The notes under the pieces were generated by a model, which saw only the letters and a program-made list of their open reading frames with translations, had not been told where the DNA came from and made no database searches. 41,041 nt of DNA from positions 1 through 41,041 of the forward strand of contig RGZZ01000004.1 of NCBI GenBank assembly GCA_010028905.1, written 5' to 3'. Both the position numbers and the translations under genes were made by a program. Shown here piece by piece: positions 25,294-33,649 of the stretch (position 1 is the stretch's first letter; every line of letters begins with the position of its first letter). The DNA comes from Pseudomonadota bacterium (GTDB taxonomy: Bacteria; Vulcanimicrobiota; Xenobia; RGZZ01).

Positions 25294-26118
25294 GTGCTTA
25301 CCCACCAGTACGTCTCGATGAAAGGCACCCGTCGCGGCATTCTCGTCAGCATCGCTGAGGAATGTCCGTTCGCTGACGGTCTGCTCGAGCTGCGCGCCGC
25401 CATTGCCGAGAAGCGCCAGTTCTTTGCCGGGTCTCCCGTCAGCCTCGATCTGGGGTGGCGCGAGCTGACGCAAGAGCACTACCTCGAGCTGATGCGCGTC
25501 TTGAACGAATCGGGCGTGAAGCTGCTCGGGGTCATCAGCAGCTCGCTCGCCACCCGCAGGCTGCTCGAGGGGCAGGGCATCAAGTGCATCATCGGTACCC
25601 TCGGGCTGGCCAAGCACGGCGGAAACGCCCGCGTGAAGGCGGAAGCCGCCGCGCGCCCGCCAGAGCCCCCTGCGCCTGTGGAACCACCGGCCGCCGAGGC
25701 CGCAGCCTCGGCCGATGTTGCCGAGACCGCGGAAGTCGCGGCGCCGGTCGAGCGCGCTGCCGCCGCGTCGCCGTCGCCCGCCGACGCAGACCCCACCCTC
25801 ATGGTGCGCAAGACGCTGCGCTCCGGGCAGCGCATCCAGTTTGCGGGCAACGTCGTCGTCATGGGCGACGTCAATGCCGGCGCCGAGGTCGAGGCCGAGG
25901 GCGACGTGATCGTTCTCGGCAACGTTCGCGGCATCGTTCACGCGGGGTGCAAGGGCAAGGCAGACGCGGTTGTCGTTGCGCTCAACCTGCACGCTTCGCA
26001 GCTGCGCGTGGGCAATCTCATCGGCATGGTTGCCACGCAGAAGAGCTTTACCAACAACGCAGCGGTGATGGCGCGCATCCACGAGGGTTCCGTCGCCACC
26101 TGCCTCTACGGTCGCTGA
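25294..26118 (+). CDS. minC: Septum site-determining protein MinC
   Basis: 274-residue FtsZ-ring inhibitor. The N-terminal MinC domain (about 1-105) contains GILVSIAEECPFADGLLELR, SPVSLDLGWREL and ISSSLATRRLLEGQGI. An Ala/Pro-rich linker of about 60 residues follows. The C-terminal beta-helix domain (about 170-270) has SGQRIQFAGNVVVMGDVN, AEGDVIVLGNVRGIVHAG and the MinD-contact region LRVGNLIG. The linker is longer than in enterobacterial MinC. The GTG start is selected by the GGAGGT at 25283. It is first in the minC-minD-minE order, with minD 14 bases downstream. Confidence 0.96.
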   Translation: MLTHQYVSMKGTRRGILVSIAEECPFADGLLELRAAIAEKRQFFAGSPVSLDLGWRELTQEHYLELMRVLNESGVKLLGVISSSLATRRLLEGQGIKCIIGTLGLAKHGGNARVKAEAAARPPEPPAPVEPPAAEAAASADVAETAEVAAPVERAAAASPSPADADPTLMVRKTLRSGQRIQFAGNVVVMGDVNAGAEVEAEGDVIVLGNVRGIVHAGCKGKADAVVVALNLHASQLRVGNLIGMVATQKSFTNNAAVMARIHEGSVATCLYGR

Positions 26119-26132
26119 AGGAGGGTCTCCCC

Positions 26133-26954
26133 ATGGGCAAGGTCATCGTCATCACCTCCGGCAAGGGCGGCGTCGGCAAGACCACCGCCACGGCCAACAT
26201 CGGTACCGGTCTGGCGCAGACCGGCAAGAGCGTGGTGCTCATCGACGCTGATATCGGGCTGCGCAACCTCGATCTGGTGCTCGGGCTCGAGAACCGCATC
26301 GTGTTCGACCTGGTCGACGTGGTCGAGAAGAAGTGCCGCACGGCGAAGCAGGCGCTCATCAAAGACAAGCGGAACGAGACCCTGTTCCTGCTGCCGGCGG
26401 CGCAGAGCCGGGACAAGGACGCCGTCAAGCCCGAGCAGATGAAGGCGCTGTGCGATGAGCTGCGCGAGCAGTTCGACTTCGTGCTCATCGACTGCCCCGC
26501 CGGTATCGAAGGCGGGTTCAAGAACGCCATCGCCGGCGCAGACGAAGCGGTCATCGTCACCAATCCGGAGGTGTCGGCGGTGCGCGACGCCGATCGCGTC
26601 ATCGGGCTTCTCGAGGCGGAAGACAAGTGCAGCCCGTCTCTCATCGTGAACCGCATCAAGCCCGACATGATCCGCAAGGGCCAGATGCTGAGCATCGCCG
26701 ACGTTCAAGAGATCCTGAACGTCAAGCTGCTGGGCATCGTGCCCGAAGACGAGAAGATCCTGCGGGCCTCCAACCGCGGCGAGCCGGCCGTGCTCGACAA
26801 GCAGTCGAAGGCGGGTCAGGCCTACCGAGAGGTCGTGCAGCGTCTCATCGATCCGGTCAACGCGCCGGCGGTGGTGCCGCCCCGTACCGAGAGCTTCTGG
26901 GCGCGCATGCGACGGGTTCTCGGCATGGGCGAAGAAGTCGCCCGTCAGGCCTGA
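26133..26954 (+). CDS. minD: Septum site-determining protein MinD
   Basis: 273-residue membrane-associated ATPase of the ParA/MinD type. The deviant Walker A is SGKGGVGKTT near the N-terminus, followed by IDADIGLRNLDLVLGLENR, then VLIDCPAGIEGGF and VTNPEVSAVRDADRV. The C-terminal amphipathic membrane-targeting helix is visible as SFWARMRRVLG. MinD recruits MinC to the membrane and is released by MinE. ATG 26133 has AAGGAGG eight bases upstream. The open frame runs back into minC (to 25455) but that part is a shadow. Confidence 0.97.
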   Translation: MGKVIVITSGKGGVGKTTATANIGTGLAQTGKSVVLIDADIGLRNLDLVLGLENRIVFDLVDVVEKKCRTAKQALIKDKRNETLFLLPAAQSRDKDAVKPEQMKALCDELREQFDFVLIDCPAGIEGGFKNAIAGADEAVIVTNPEVSAVRDADRVIGLLEAEDKCSPSLIVNRIKPDMIRKGQMLSIADVQEILNVKLLGIVPEDEKILRASNRGEPAVLDKQSKAGQAYREVVQRLIDPVNAPAVVPPRTESFWARMRRVLGMGEEVARQA

Positions 26955-26968
26955 GAGAGGAGCAGCAC

Positions 26969-27469
26969 ATGTTCAACTTCTGGGCAGATTTCATTCAAAA
27001 GCTGATGCGCAAGGACGACTCGGCGCAGATGGCGGCCGGTCGTCTCAAGGGCAGCGTGGTCCTCGACCGTCTGAGCCTCTCCCCCGCAACGCTCGACCAG
27101 ATTCGCAATGACGTGGTGCGCAGCATCTCGCGCTACCTCATCATCGACGAGAACGCCATGACCCTCGCGGTCCAGGCGGAAGGTCGAACCGTGGCGCTGG
27201 CGGCCCAGATCCCCGTGGTGCGTCAGCGCGACGGGGGGGGCGAAGGCATGGTCGTGCACGAGACGCGCGAGCTGTTCCGCGTAGACACCGCACCCGCGGC
27301 TGAGGTCGGGCGCCGGGGAGGCGTCATGGCCATCGCCGAAGACCCTGTTGAAGATTCTGGTGAGTTCTTGATTCGACCAGATGGCAGTCGCTCCGCGCTG
27401 TCGCCCGAGGCCCGCGCCCGCGCGCGTGCCCTGCGCCGACGTCGGCAGAGCCGTCGCAGCGGGTTGTAG
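26969..27469 (+). CDS. minE: Cell division topological specificity factor MinE, with C-terminal extension
   Basis: 166 residues; typical MinE has about 85-90. Residues 1-87 match the family: an N-terminal amphipathic membrane helix (FNFWADFIQKLM), then AAGRLKGSVVLDR in the anti-MinCD helix, and the dimerisation domain with IRNDVVRSISRYLIIDE and MTLAVQAEGRTVAL. MinE stimulates MinD ATPase and keeps MinCD away from midcell. The extra ~79 residues are Gly/Arg-rich with an acidic centre and end in RARARALRRRRQSRRSGL; they have no recognised domain and may bind nucleic acid or membrane. ATG 26969 has AGAGGAG six bases upstream, 14 bases after minD. Confidence 0.88.
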   Translation: MFNFWADFIQKLMRKDDSAQMAAGRLKGSVVLDRLSLSPATLDQIRNDVVRSISRYLIIDENAMTLAVQAEGRTVALAAQIPVVRQRDGGGEGMVVHETRELFRVDTAPAAEVGRRGGVMAIAEDPVEDSGEFLIRPDGSRSALSPEARARARALRRRRQSRRSGL

Positions 27470-27485
27470 CCGCTGCAACCGACGT

Positions 27486-27514
27486 GGGTGGGGCAATCGC
27501 AGGTTGCTCTACCC
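27486..27514 (+). terminator. First hairpin after minE
   Basis: GGGTGGGGCAA (27486-27496) pairs with TTGCTCTACCC (27504-27514): 11 pairs, two of them G-U, seven-base loop. The G-U pairs mean it is stable only in the plus-strand RNA. No T tract follows at once. Part of the 3' end of the min operon. Confidence 0.5.
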
Positions 27515-27527
27515 CAGGGGTTCAATC

Positions 27528-27551
27528 GGGGCGTCCGGCAGCGGGCGCCCC
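27528..27551. terminator. Probable terminator between minE and the pseudouridine synthase gene
   Basis: GGGGCGTCCG (27528-27537) pairs with CGGGCGCCCC (27542-27551) over ten pairs (one G-U) with tetraloop GCAG. It is followed by GCTCTCGTTCTC, a weak T-rich tract. It lies between two convergent units, 59 bases after the minE stop. The weak tract leaves room for Rho help. Confidence 0.6.
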
Positions 27552-27586
27552 GCTCTCGTTCTCACGGCGGCCCTTTCGAAGGCGGC

Positions 27587-29113
27587 TCACCACGGTGGGG
27601 CGGCCTCCACGCGCACCTCGTGTCCGCTCTCCGGATGGCGGAAGGCGAGTGAGGTGGCGTGCAGGAACAGGCGGGTCTCCCCGTCTCGCGGTGAACCATA
27701 CAGGCGGTCGCCACGAATGGGGCAGCGCAGCCCGGTGGCCATGTGTACGCGCAGCTGATGGCTGCGGCCCGTGTGGGGCTGCAGCTCGACGTGCGTCGCG
27801 TCGATCACGCGATAGGTGGTGAGCGATGGCTTTCCGGAAGGGTCGGCGCGGTAGCCGCCGGCCCGATGCGGATCCGGGCCCAGCGCCAGCGCGATGGTGC
27901 CGTGACGCTGCGCGGGTTCGCCGTCGAGCCAGGCGTGGTAGACCTTGCGCACCTCCCGCTCCGCGAACTGCCGCTGCAGACGGGCGTGGGTCTGGGCGTC
28001 GCGGGCGAACACCACCAGTCCGGAGGTCTCCAGATCGAGGCGATGCACGGCGCGGGCGTCCGGATGTCTCTGCTGCAGGCGAGCCAGGAGGCTGTCGTGC
28101 TTCCAGTGCTCGCGCCCGGGAACCGTCAGCAGCCCAGGCGGCTTGACGACCACGAGAATGTGGGGGTCTTCGAGACGCACGTCGAGTGGGCACGCGTGTC
28201 GCGACAGCAACGCCCCCAGGAGCGGCTGGCAGCGGTTCTCGCATGCCCCATAGAAGACGCCGGGCTGGCGCTGGCCGTTCGGACTGGGCGGGCCATGCCA
28301 CATCTCAGCCATGTCGAGGGGCGTCCAGCCGTTTCGTGCCGCGTGGTAGAGAAGCTTGGGCGCGCAGCAGTCGCCGGTGCCGGTAGGCAGGCCGTTGGGA
28401 AAGAGTGAGGCCAGCGACCATGGCTGGTCGGTCGACAGGGTTGCGTCGAATGCGGCGTGCATCTCGGCCTGCAGCGCCCGCGAGAGCTGGCGGCGCTCGC
28501 GCTTCACCGCGATGATCTCGTCCTGCAGGCTGGCCACGTGCTGCGTGAGGGGCGCCAGGGCCTGCTCGCGCGCCTGGCGGAACAGGCGTCGCTCGCGGCT
28601 GTCCCGGCGGCTCTCGTCATCGAGCGCTGCCGCCGCATGACCCGCCGCGCGCAGGGTCTGGCGCCGCGCCCTGGCGGCGGAGAGCCGCGCGTCCAGTGCT
28701 TCTTGTGCTGCGTCCCACGTCAAGCGTGTCTCGGCCAGCGCCGCGCTGGCGCCGTGATCATCGAGGCGCCGCAGGTGCGCCTTGAGGGCCTGCAGCCGTT
28801 CCAGCGTGGACGCGGTGGAAGGCGGCGGCTCGCCGCCGATGGGGGGGGCCCAGCCGCTCCGCGTGGCGCTTCCCTCCCAGAGACCGGAGAAGGCCTTGAT
28901 GGCGGCGAGGCCTTGCGGTGTCTGCACGACGAGCACGCCGATCATCTTGCCTTCGCCTCCGGTGGGGAGCGATTCGATGATCTGGGAGAGGATCTGCTCT
29001 GCTCGGGTCGTGCGGGGAAGCGTCAGCCGCTGCCCGCTGACCGGGCAGCGGCCCTCGTAGAGGTATCGCACGCCACCCGGAGCAGCGAGGAAGGGCGGAA
29101 GGGGGCTGAGCAT
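27587..29113 (-). CDS. RluA-family RNA pseudouridine synthase with long N-terminal extension
   Basis: 508 residues. The catalytic RluA domain occupies about 310-508: VVVKPPGLLTVPGRE, HRLDLETSGLVVFA with catalytic Asp360, KVYHAWLDG, and HTGRSHQLRVHMA. The first ~300 residues are an extension known in some RluA relatives. It has a Cys-containing start (YEGRCPVSG), GEGKMIGVLVV and KAFSGLW, then a charged coiled coil (about 100-220), and a Cys-rich segment (GDCCAPKLL, GACENRCQPLL). The enzyme isomerises uridine in rRNA or tRNA; the exact site is not predictable. Start ATG 29113 has no clear ribosome site but the extension family begins this way. It is the last gene of the minus-strand block. Confidence 0.9.
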   Translation of the reverse strand: MLSPLPPFLAAPGGVRYLYEGRCPVSGQRLTLPRTTRAEQILSQIIESLPTGGEGKMIGVLVVQTPQGLAAIKAFSGLWEGSATRSGWAPPIGGEPPPSTASTLERLQALKAHLRRLDDHGASAALAETRLTWDAAQEALDARLSAARARRQTLRAAGHAAAALDDESRRDSRERRLFRQAREQALAPLTQHVASLQDEIIAVKRERRQLSRALQAEMHAAFDATLSTDQPWSLASLFPNGLPTGTGDCCAPKLLYHAARNGWTPLDMAEMWHGPPSPNGQRQPGVFYGACENRCQPLLGALLSRHACPLDVRLEDPHILVVVKPPGLLTVPGREHWKHDSLLARLQQRHPDARAVHRLDLETSGLVVFARDAQTHARLQRQFAEREVRKVYHAWLDGEPAQRHGTIALALGPDPHRAGGYRADPSGKPSLTTYRVIDATHVELQPHTGRSHQLRVHMATGLRCPIRGDRLYGSPRDGETRLFLHATSLAFRHPESGHEVRVEAAPPW

Positions 29114-29173
29114 CAGGAGAGAGCGCCCGTCAGGGGGCGATATTCCTCAGCAGCGTGAACGTACGCGCGCCGG

Positions 29174-29890
29174 TTATTCCCAGTCCCGGCTGCTGCCCCC
29201 GCCGCTGAGCATCGCCATGATGCGCAGCAGGTGAACGAACAGGTTCAGGAAGTCGAGATAGAGGCTCAGCGTCGCGACGTTGATGTCGTAGGCCTGCCAG
29301 TTCATCTTGATCTGGTTGATGTCGTAGCCGATGAAGCCCGTCATCACGATGGTCACCACCGCGGAGATCATGAGCTGGTACATGGGGGTGTGGGTGATGA
29401 AGATGCCGATGAACGACGCGATGCACGCGCCGATGAGGCCCATCATCAAGAAGGTGCCCCAGCCGGAGAGGTCGCGCTTCGTGGTCATGCCGTACCACGA
29501 CATGGCGCAGAAGATGGCGCCCGTGGCGCCGAGGGCGTTGTACACCACGGCGGTGCCATGCGTGTAGCCGATGGCCCACTTGATCATGGGGACGGTGGTG
29601 GCGCCAGACACGGCGGCGAACGCGTAGACCAGGAAGGGTGAGGCGGTGGCCGAGCGGCGGACGAACATGGCGGCCATCAGCAGAATGAACTCGACCAGGA
29701 TCAGCCCGAGGTAGGCCGCCGGTGGCAGCGACCAGCCGGCGTAGGCGCCGCCGGCCGCAATGAGCAACGAGAAGCCGAAGTTCGAGAGCACGCGCTGCAT
29801 GAACTGCGCCTGCTGGTCGCCGTGCTCGGCGCCTGTGCCCCATGAGCCCAGGGGGGTGGGAGATTGAGGTTGCACTGTGCCGGGATACAT
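29174..29890 (-). CDS. Bax inhibitor-1/YccA family membrane protein
   Basis: 238 residues with seven predicted membrane segments after a polar ~30-residue N-terminus. The pattern AVVYNALGATGAIFCAMSWYGMTTKRDLSGWGTFLMMGLIG and the final MTGFIGYDINQIKMN with LSLYLDFLNLFVHLLRIM (split across the last two segments) is typical of YccA/BI-1 proteins. Known members are calcium-leak channels or modulators of the FtsH protease. ATG 29890 has AAAGGG about nine bases upstream. It lies 60 bases upstream of the pseudouridine synthase gene on the same strand. Confidence 0.92.
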   Translation of the reverse strand: MYPGTVQPQSPTPLGSWGTGAEHGDQQAQFMQRVLSNFGFSLLIAAGGAYAGWSLPPAAYLGLILVEFILLMAAMFVRRSATASPFLVYAFAAVSGATTVPMIKWAIGYTHGTAVVYNALGATGAIFCAMSWYGMTTKRDLSGWGTFLMMGLIGACIASFIGIFITHTPMYQLMISAVVTIVMTGFIGYDINQIKMNWQAYDINVATLSLYLDFLNLFVHLLRIMAMLSGGGSSRDWE

Positions 29891-30006
29891 GGTGTTCTAC
29901 CCTTTCTTGCGGCGCACGTGGGGCGCGCCTTCGTAATCGTCTGAAGCAGTGACGTATCCGGTTGTGAAAGGTTTCCAGCCGATCCGGCCACGTCCCTCTG
30001 ACGTGC

Positions 30007-31323
30007 TCAGCGGCTCAGCTCGACGGCCTTGCTCAGCTGGGCGTCGCTGTCTGTGCCGAAGGGCTCGAGCGGGTTCTGCGGTACGGCGGCGTCGAGCTTG
30101 AGGCTGTCGAGGCGGTTTCGCAGAACCTGGCCGTCTGCAAGGATGTAGTACCCGCTGGCCACGGTCACCGTGGAGCCGTCGGAGAGCTCTTTCGATACCG
30201 TGGGCTGATCGCGCCAGACGGTGACTTCGCCCACCAGGCGCGCGTTCACGTTCTGGCGCAGCGCCGCCGCGAGCAGCACGCCGGCACCGCTGGTGTAGCG
30301 GTTCACGAGAACCACCACGGGGGCCTTGGTGAGCTGGGTTCCGTGGGTGCGCCGCACCTCGGAGCCCTTGCGGGTCACGAGCCTGGTGATCTCGACGCGG
30401 GGCCCGAGGAACACGCCGCCCACGTCTTGCGTGCCCACAAGCAGCCCCTCGTTGTTGCGCAGGTCGAGGATGATCTTCTTCACGCCATCCTTGTCGAAGG
30501 CGTCGATGACGCGGGAGAGCTCGAGATCCATGCGCTCACCCAGGTACTTGACCCGCACGTATCCGATCCCGTTCGGGAGGACTTTGTGCGAGATGTTCTT
30601 GGGATTCGGGTTGAGCCACACCCGCTCGACCTCAAACACGACGGGCGTGTGCTCGCCGGGACGATCGACGGTGAGCTTGACGCGCGTTCCCAGCGGGCCG
30701 CGCACCAGATCGGCCAGCTCGCGGTATGACAGGCCGATGACTGATCGCTCGCCCACCGCCACGAGCCGGTCGCCCCGCTTCAGGCCGACGGAGGCGCCGG
30801 GGAAGCCGTCGAGGAGCTCGAAGACGATGAAGCGGCCCTGCGGATCGGGACGCGGGTCGACGAGCAGCCCTACGCCGCCCTTGTCATACCCCTCTTGTTC
30901 AGCGGGGAGCATGTAGTGGTTGGGGGCGAAGAGCTCGGTGCCGTCGCTGCGCTCCTTGGTCAGCGCACGGGCCAGCGCCTGGCGCAGCACGAGGCCCTGG
31001 GCGGCAGCGTCGGGAACGGCCCGGGTCAGCCACCGCTCGAAGGCCGCAACGCGCGATGAAAGCGGGCCGGTCAAGGCGGGCGGTGCACCTGCGGAGGGGG
31101 TCTTGGCGCTGACGATCTTTGCCGCCGCCTTCTCGATGTTGGCGAGCAGCCTGTCTGTCGACACGTGGATGACGCTCGACGAGGCGATCCAGGGCAGGAG
31201 CTGGGTCAGGGCCGTTGCCCGCAGGGGTGTGCGGGTCTCGGCGAGGATAGGCCGCGCCTGCGCGAGCAGGGTGAGCAGGGCGGCGATGACGAGCAGAGCG
31301 TTGGTCGGGCGACGGTTGGACAC
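30007..31323 (-). CDS. S41 (C-terminal processing) family peptidase-like protein with PDZ domain
   Basis: 438 residues from GTG 31323. A signal peptide (NALLVIAALLTLLAQARPILA) is followed by an N-terminal helical region, a PDZ domain with GFPGASVGLKRGDRLVAVGE, and the S41 core with IILDLRNNEGLL and VNRYTSGAGVLLAAAL (nucleophile serine in TSG). The position of the usual general-base lysine (TFGKG in typical CtpA) reads TVWRDQPT, so the Ser-Lys dyad appears incomplete. It may be a pseudoenzyme or use another residue. GTG 31323 is preceded by GGGGGG nine bases away; ATG 31371 would add 16 residues. Located between the BI-1 and SnoaL-like genes. Confidence 0.85.
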   Translation of the reverse strand: MSNRRPTNALLVIAALLTLLAQARPILAETRTPLRATALTQLLPWIASSSVIHVSTDRLLANIEKAAAKIVSAKTPSAGAPPALTGPLSSRVAAFERWLTRAVPDAAAQGLVLRQALARALTKERSDGTELFAPNHYMLPAEQEGYDKGGVGLLVDPRPDPQGRFIVFELLDGFPGASVGLKRGDRLVAVGERSVIGLSYRELADLVRGPLGTRVKLTVDRPGEHTPVVFEVERVWLNPNPKNISHKVLPNGIGYVRVKYLGERMDLELSRVIDAFDKDGVKKIILDLRNNEGLLVGTQDVGGVFLGPRVEITRLVTRKGSEVRRTHGTQLTKAPVVVLVNRYTSGAGVLLAAALRQNVNARLVGEVTVWRDQPTVSKELSDGSTVTVASGYYILADGQVLRNRLDSLKLDAAVPQNPLEPFGTDSDAQLSKAVELSR

Positions 31324-31466
31324 GAAGACGTTCCCCCCAGTGATTCCGGCCCCGATGCCCTCGCCGTGCATCAGCAGCGGGTGAGAGGGTCGGGCGCAAG
31401 TCGGCGGGGGGCTTCTACGGGGCTTCGTGGGTTCCTCTTCAGGATGGCGCGCGTGTCCGAGCGCTT

Positions 31467-31820
31467 TCAGGCGAACCAGACCCGCTCACCGGCGAAGCGC
31501 TCCGCCACGGCATCCCAGGGGAAGTAGACGATGAGCTTGAGCTCGATGACCCGCCCCGTGGGCGGCATGCCGCCCCACCAGCCCTTGGAGGTGGCCTCGA
31601 ACATCTCGCCGTAAAAGGCGCGCGCCCCCGCGTGCCCTTCCCAGCGCTGGCCGATGGGCACGATCTCGTAGGCGCAGTCGGGTGACACGGTGGCCAGCAC
31701 CGCGTCGAGGTCTCGGCTCTCGAGGGCACGGCTGTGACGCGCCCAGGCCGAGCGTATCTGCTCGTGCAGCGCGGGAGAGGGCTCGAGGGCGAGACGTTGG
31801 TGGAAGGTGCTGTCGGGCAT
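31467..31820 (-). CDS. SnoaL/NTF2-like protein
   Basis: 117 residues of the NTF2-like cone fold. LHEQIRSAWARHSRALESRDLDAVLATVSPD is the first helical region, then AYEIVPIGQRWEGHAGARAFYGEMF and GRVIELKLIVYFPWDAVAERFAGERVWFA. The SnoaL-like subfamily includes polyketide cyclases and many small proteins without known function. It stops shortly after GERVWF, so it is about 10-15 residues shorter than many relatives, which may be natural. ATG 31820 has GAGGAGG four bases upstream. It lies between the ABC exporter genes and the S41 gene. Confidence 0.85.
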   Translation of the reverse strand: MPDSTFHQRLALEPSPALHEQIRSAWARHSRALESRDLDAVLATVSPDCAYEIVPIGQRWEGHAGARAFYGEMFEATSKGWWGGMPPTGRVIELKLIVYFPWDAVAERFAGERVWFA

Positions 31821-31840
31821 GGGGCCTCCTCGATTCGGGC

Positions 31841-33649
31841 TCAGGGGGCGTGGGGAACGGCGTCGTCGTGGAAGGCGTCGTGCAGGCGCCGGTAGAGCCC
31901 ATCGCGCGCCAGCAGCGCGTCGTGGGTGCCGATCTCGGCGATGCGCCCGTGCTCGAGCACCACGATTCGATCGGCTCTGCGAACGGTCGACAGGCGGTGC
32001 GCGATGACGAACGTGGTGCGATGCTTCATCAGGGCCTCGAGACCTTCCTGGACGAGTCGCTCCGATTCGGGGTCGAGGGCGGCGGTGGCCTCGTCGAGCA
32101 CGAGGATGCGGGGATCGGTGATGAGGGCGCGGGCGATGGCGACGCGCTGGCGCTGCCCGCCAGACAGCCCACGGCCGCGCTCGCCCACCGTGGTGTCATA
32201 GCCGTCGGGGAGCGCCTCGATGAATGCGTCGCATCGCGCGGTGCGCGCCGCGGCCCGCATCTCTTCATCAGACGCCTCGGGGCGGCCGTACTTGAGGTTG
32301 TCGCGCAGCGTTCCGCGAAAGAGCACGTTGTCTTGCAGCACGAAGGCGATCTGGCGTCGCAGCGAGTCGATGCGCACCGTGCGCAGATCGTGGCCGTCGA
32401 TGCGGATGCTGCCCTCCTGCGGGTCGTAGAAGCGCGCCAGCAGACCGACGAGGGTCGACTTGCCGGCGCCGTTGTGCCCCACGATGGCCACCATCTCGCC
32501 GTGACCCACCCGCAAGCTCACCTCGTGTAGCACGGGCGCCGCGTCGGCGCGGTAGCCGAACGAGACGCGGTCGAGCTCCACCGTCTCAGAGAAGGGCGGG
32601 AGGGCGATGGCGTCGGGGGCGTCGTGCACCTCGCGCTCGCTGTCCTTGATCTCGAAGATGCGCCGCGCCGCGTGAAGGCCTCTGCGGAGGTTCGACAGGG
32701 TCTGGGTGATGCGTGACACCGGCGTGCTCGCCAGCATGATGTATCCCCAGAAAGCCAGAAAACCGCCCAGCGTCATGCGCCCGGTGCCCACCTCCCACGC
32801 GCCGTAGCCGATGACCACCACGATGCTCACGGTGGAGATGCACTCCACCGTGGGGTTCTGCGCCAGGGTCTGGCCCAGCACGCGCAGCGAGAGGTCGTAT
32901 GCCTGCTGGCTGGTGCGCTTGTAGCGGGCGCTCTCCCAGCCCTCGCGTCGGCACGACTTCACCACGCGGATGCCGGCCACCGTCTCCTGCACCTGCGAGG
33001 CAAGGTCGTCGTGGGTGGCGTGCGAGGCCTCGATGAGCCCCTCGACCCGTCGGTCGGAGCGCGCGATGAGCCATGCCGTGAGGGGCGACAGCGAGAACGT
33101 GAGCAGCGTCATGGTGGGGTTCTGCGTCACCATGTAGGTGATGGCTCCCACCGCCACCAGGGTGTCGTTCAAGAGCAGGATCACGCTGGCGGCGAGCAGC
33201 TCGGTGACGAGGCGCACGTCATCGGTGAGGCGCACGATGATGTCGCCCATGCGCGCCTGATCGAACCACGACAGCGGCAGCATCTGCAGGTGTCGGTAGA
33301 CGTCTTCGCGCACCTCGCGAATCGTGGAGTTGTTTCCCATGGCCATGGCGTAGGCCTGGGCGTAGGCGAAGGCCCCCTTCACACAGGCGGTGAGAACGAG
33401 CGCCGCCAGAGACACGTTGAGAACCCACATCTCCCCGCCGGGATGCGAGAGCACCCGATCGGTGAGCACCTTCAAGATGTAGGGCTGGGCCACGCTGGCC
33501 GCGTTGAGCACCAGCGTGGCGGCGACGCCAGCGACAAACCACGGCCAGTAGGGCTTCGCGTAGGGCGCGAAGCGGCCCACCAGGGCGCGCATCTCACGCC
33601 CTGACATGGGGGGAGACTTGGGGACGCTCTTGACGGGCTGGGCGATCAT
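31841..33649 (-). CDS. ABC exporter half-transporter, MsbA/LmrA-like (second gene of pair)
   Basis: 602 residues. Six N-terminal membrane segments (about 30-330) form an ABC transporter type I fold, followed by an ATPase domain. Walker A is GHNGAGKST, the signature LSGGQRQRVAIARAL, Walker B ILVLDEATAALDPES, and the switch histidine VIAHRLSTV. The catalytic glutamate after Walker B is present. It overlaps the upstream exporter gene by four bases (ATGA), so the two probably make a heterodimer. Such exporters move lipids, drugs or peptides out of the cell. Substrate not determinable. Confidence 0.93.
   Translation of the reverse strand: MIAQPVKSVPKSPPMSGREMRALVGRFAPYAKPYWPWFVAGVAATLVLNAASVAQPYILKVLTDRVLSHPGGEMWVLNVSLAALVLTACVKGAFAYAQAYAMAMGNNSTIREVREDVYRHLQMLPLSWFDQARMGDIIVRLTDDVRLVTELLAASVILLLNDTLVAVGAITYMVTQNPTMTLLTFSLSPLTAWLIARSDRRVEGLIEASHATHDDLASQVQETVAGIRVVKSCRREGWESARYKRTSQQAYDLSLRVLGQTLAQNPTVECISTVSIVVVIGYGAWEVGTGRMTLGGFLAFWGYIMLASTPVSRITQTLSNLRRGLHAARRIFEIKDSEREVHDAPDAIALPPFSETVELDRVSFGYRADAAPVLHEVSLRVGHGEMVAIVGHNGAGKSTLVGLLARFYDPQEGSIRIDGHDLRTVRIDSLRRQIAFVLQDNVLFRGTLRDNLKYGRPEASDEEMRAAARTARCDAFIEALPDGYDTTVGERGRGLSGGQRQRVAIARALITDPRILVLDEATAALDPESERLVQEGLEALMKHRTTFVIAHRLSTVRRADRIVVLEHGRIAEIGTHDALLARDGLYRRLHDAFHDDAVPHAP

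Noticed and set aside
27500-27560. A tRNA-like T-arm (GGTTCAATC) after minE.
   Set aside because: No D-arm, anticodon arm or acceptor stem can be formed around it; the pairing fits two terminator-type hairpins.
31440-31466. Read-through of the SnoaL-like stop codon to a longer C-terminus.
   Set aside because: The sequence beyond the TGA does not clearly match the family C-terminus, and there is no selenocysteine element visible.
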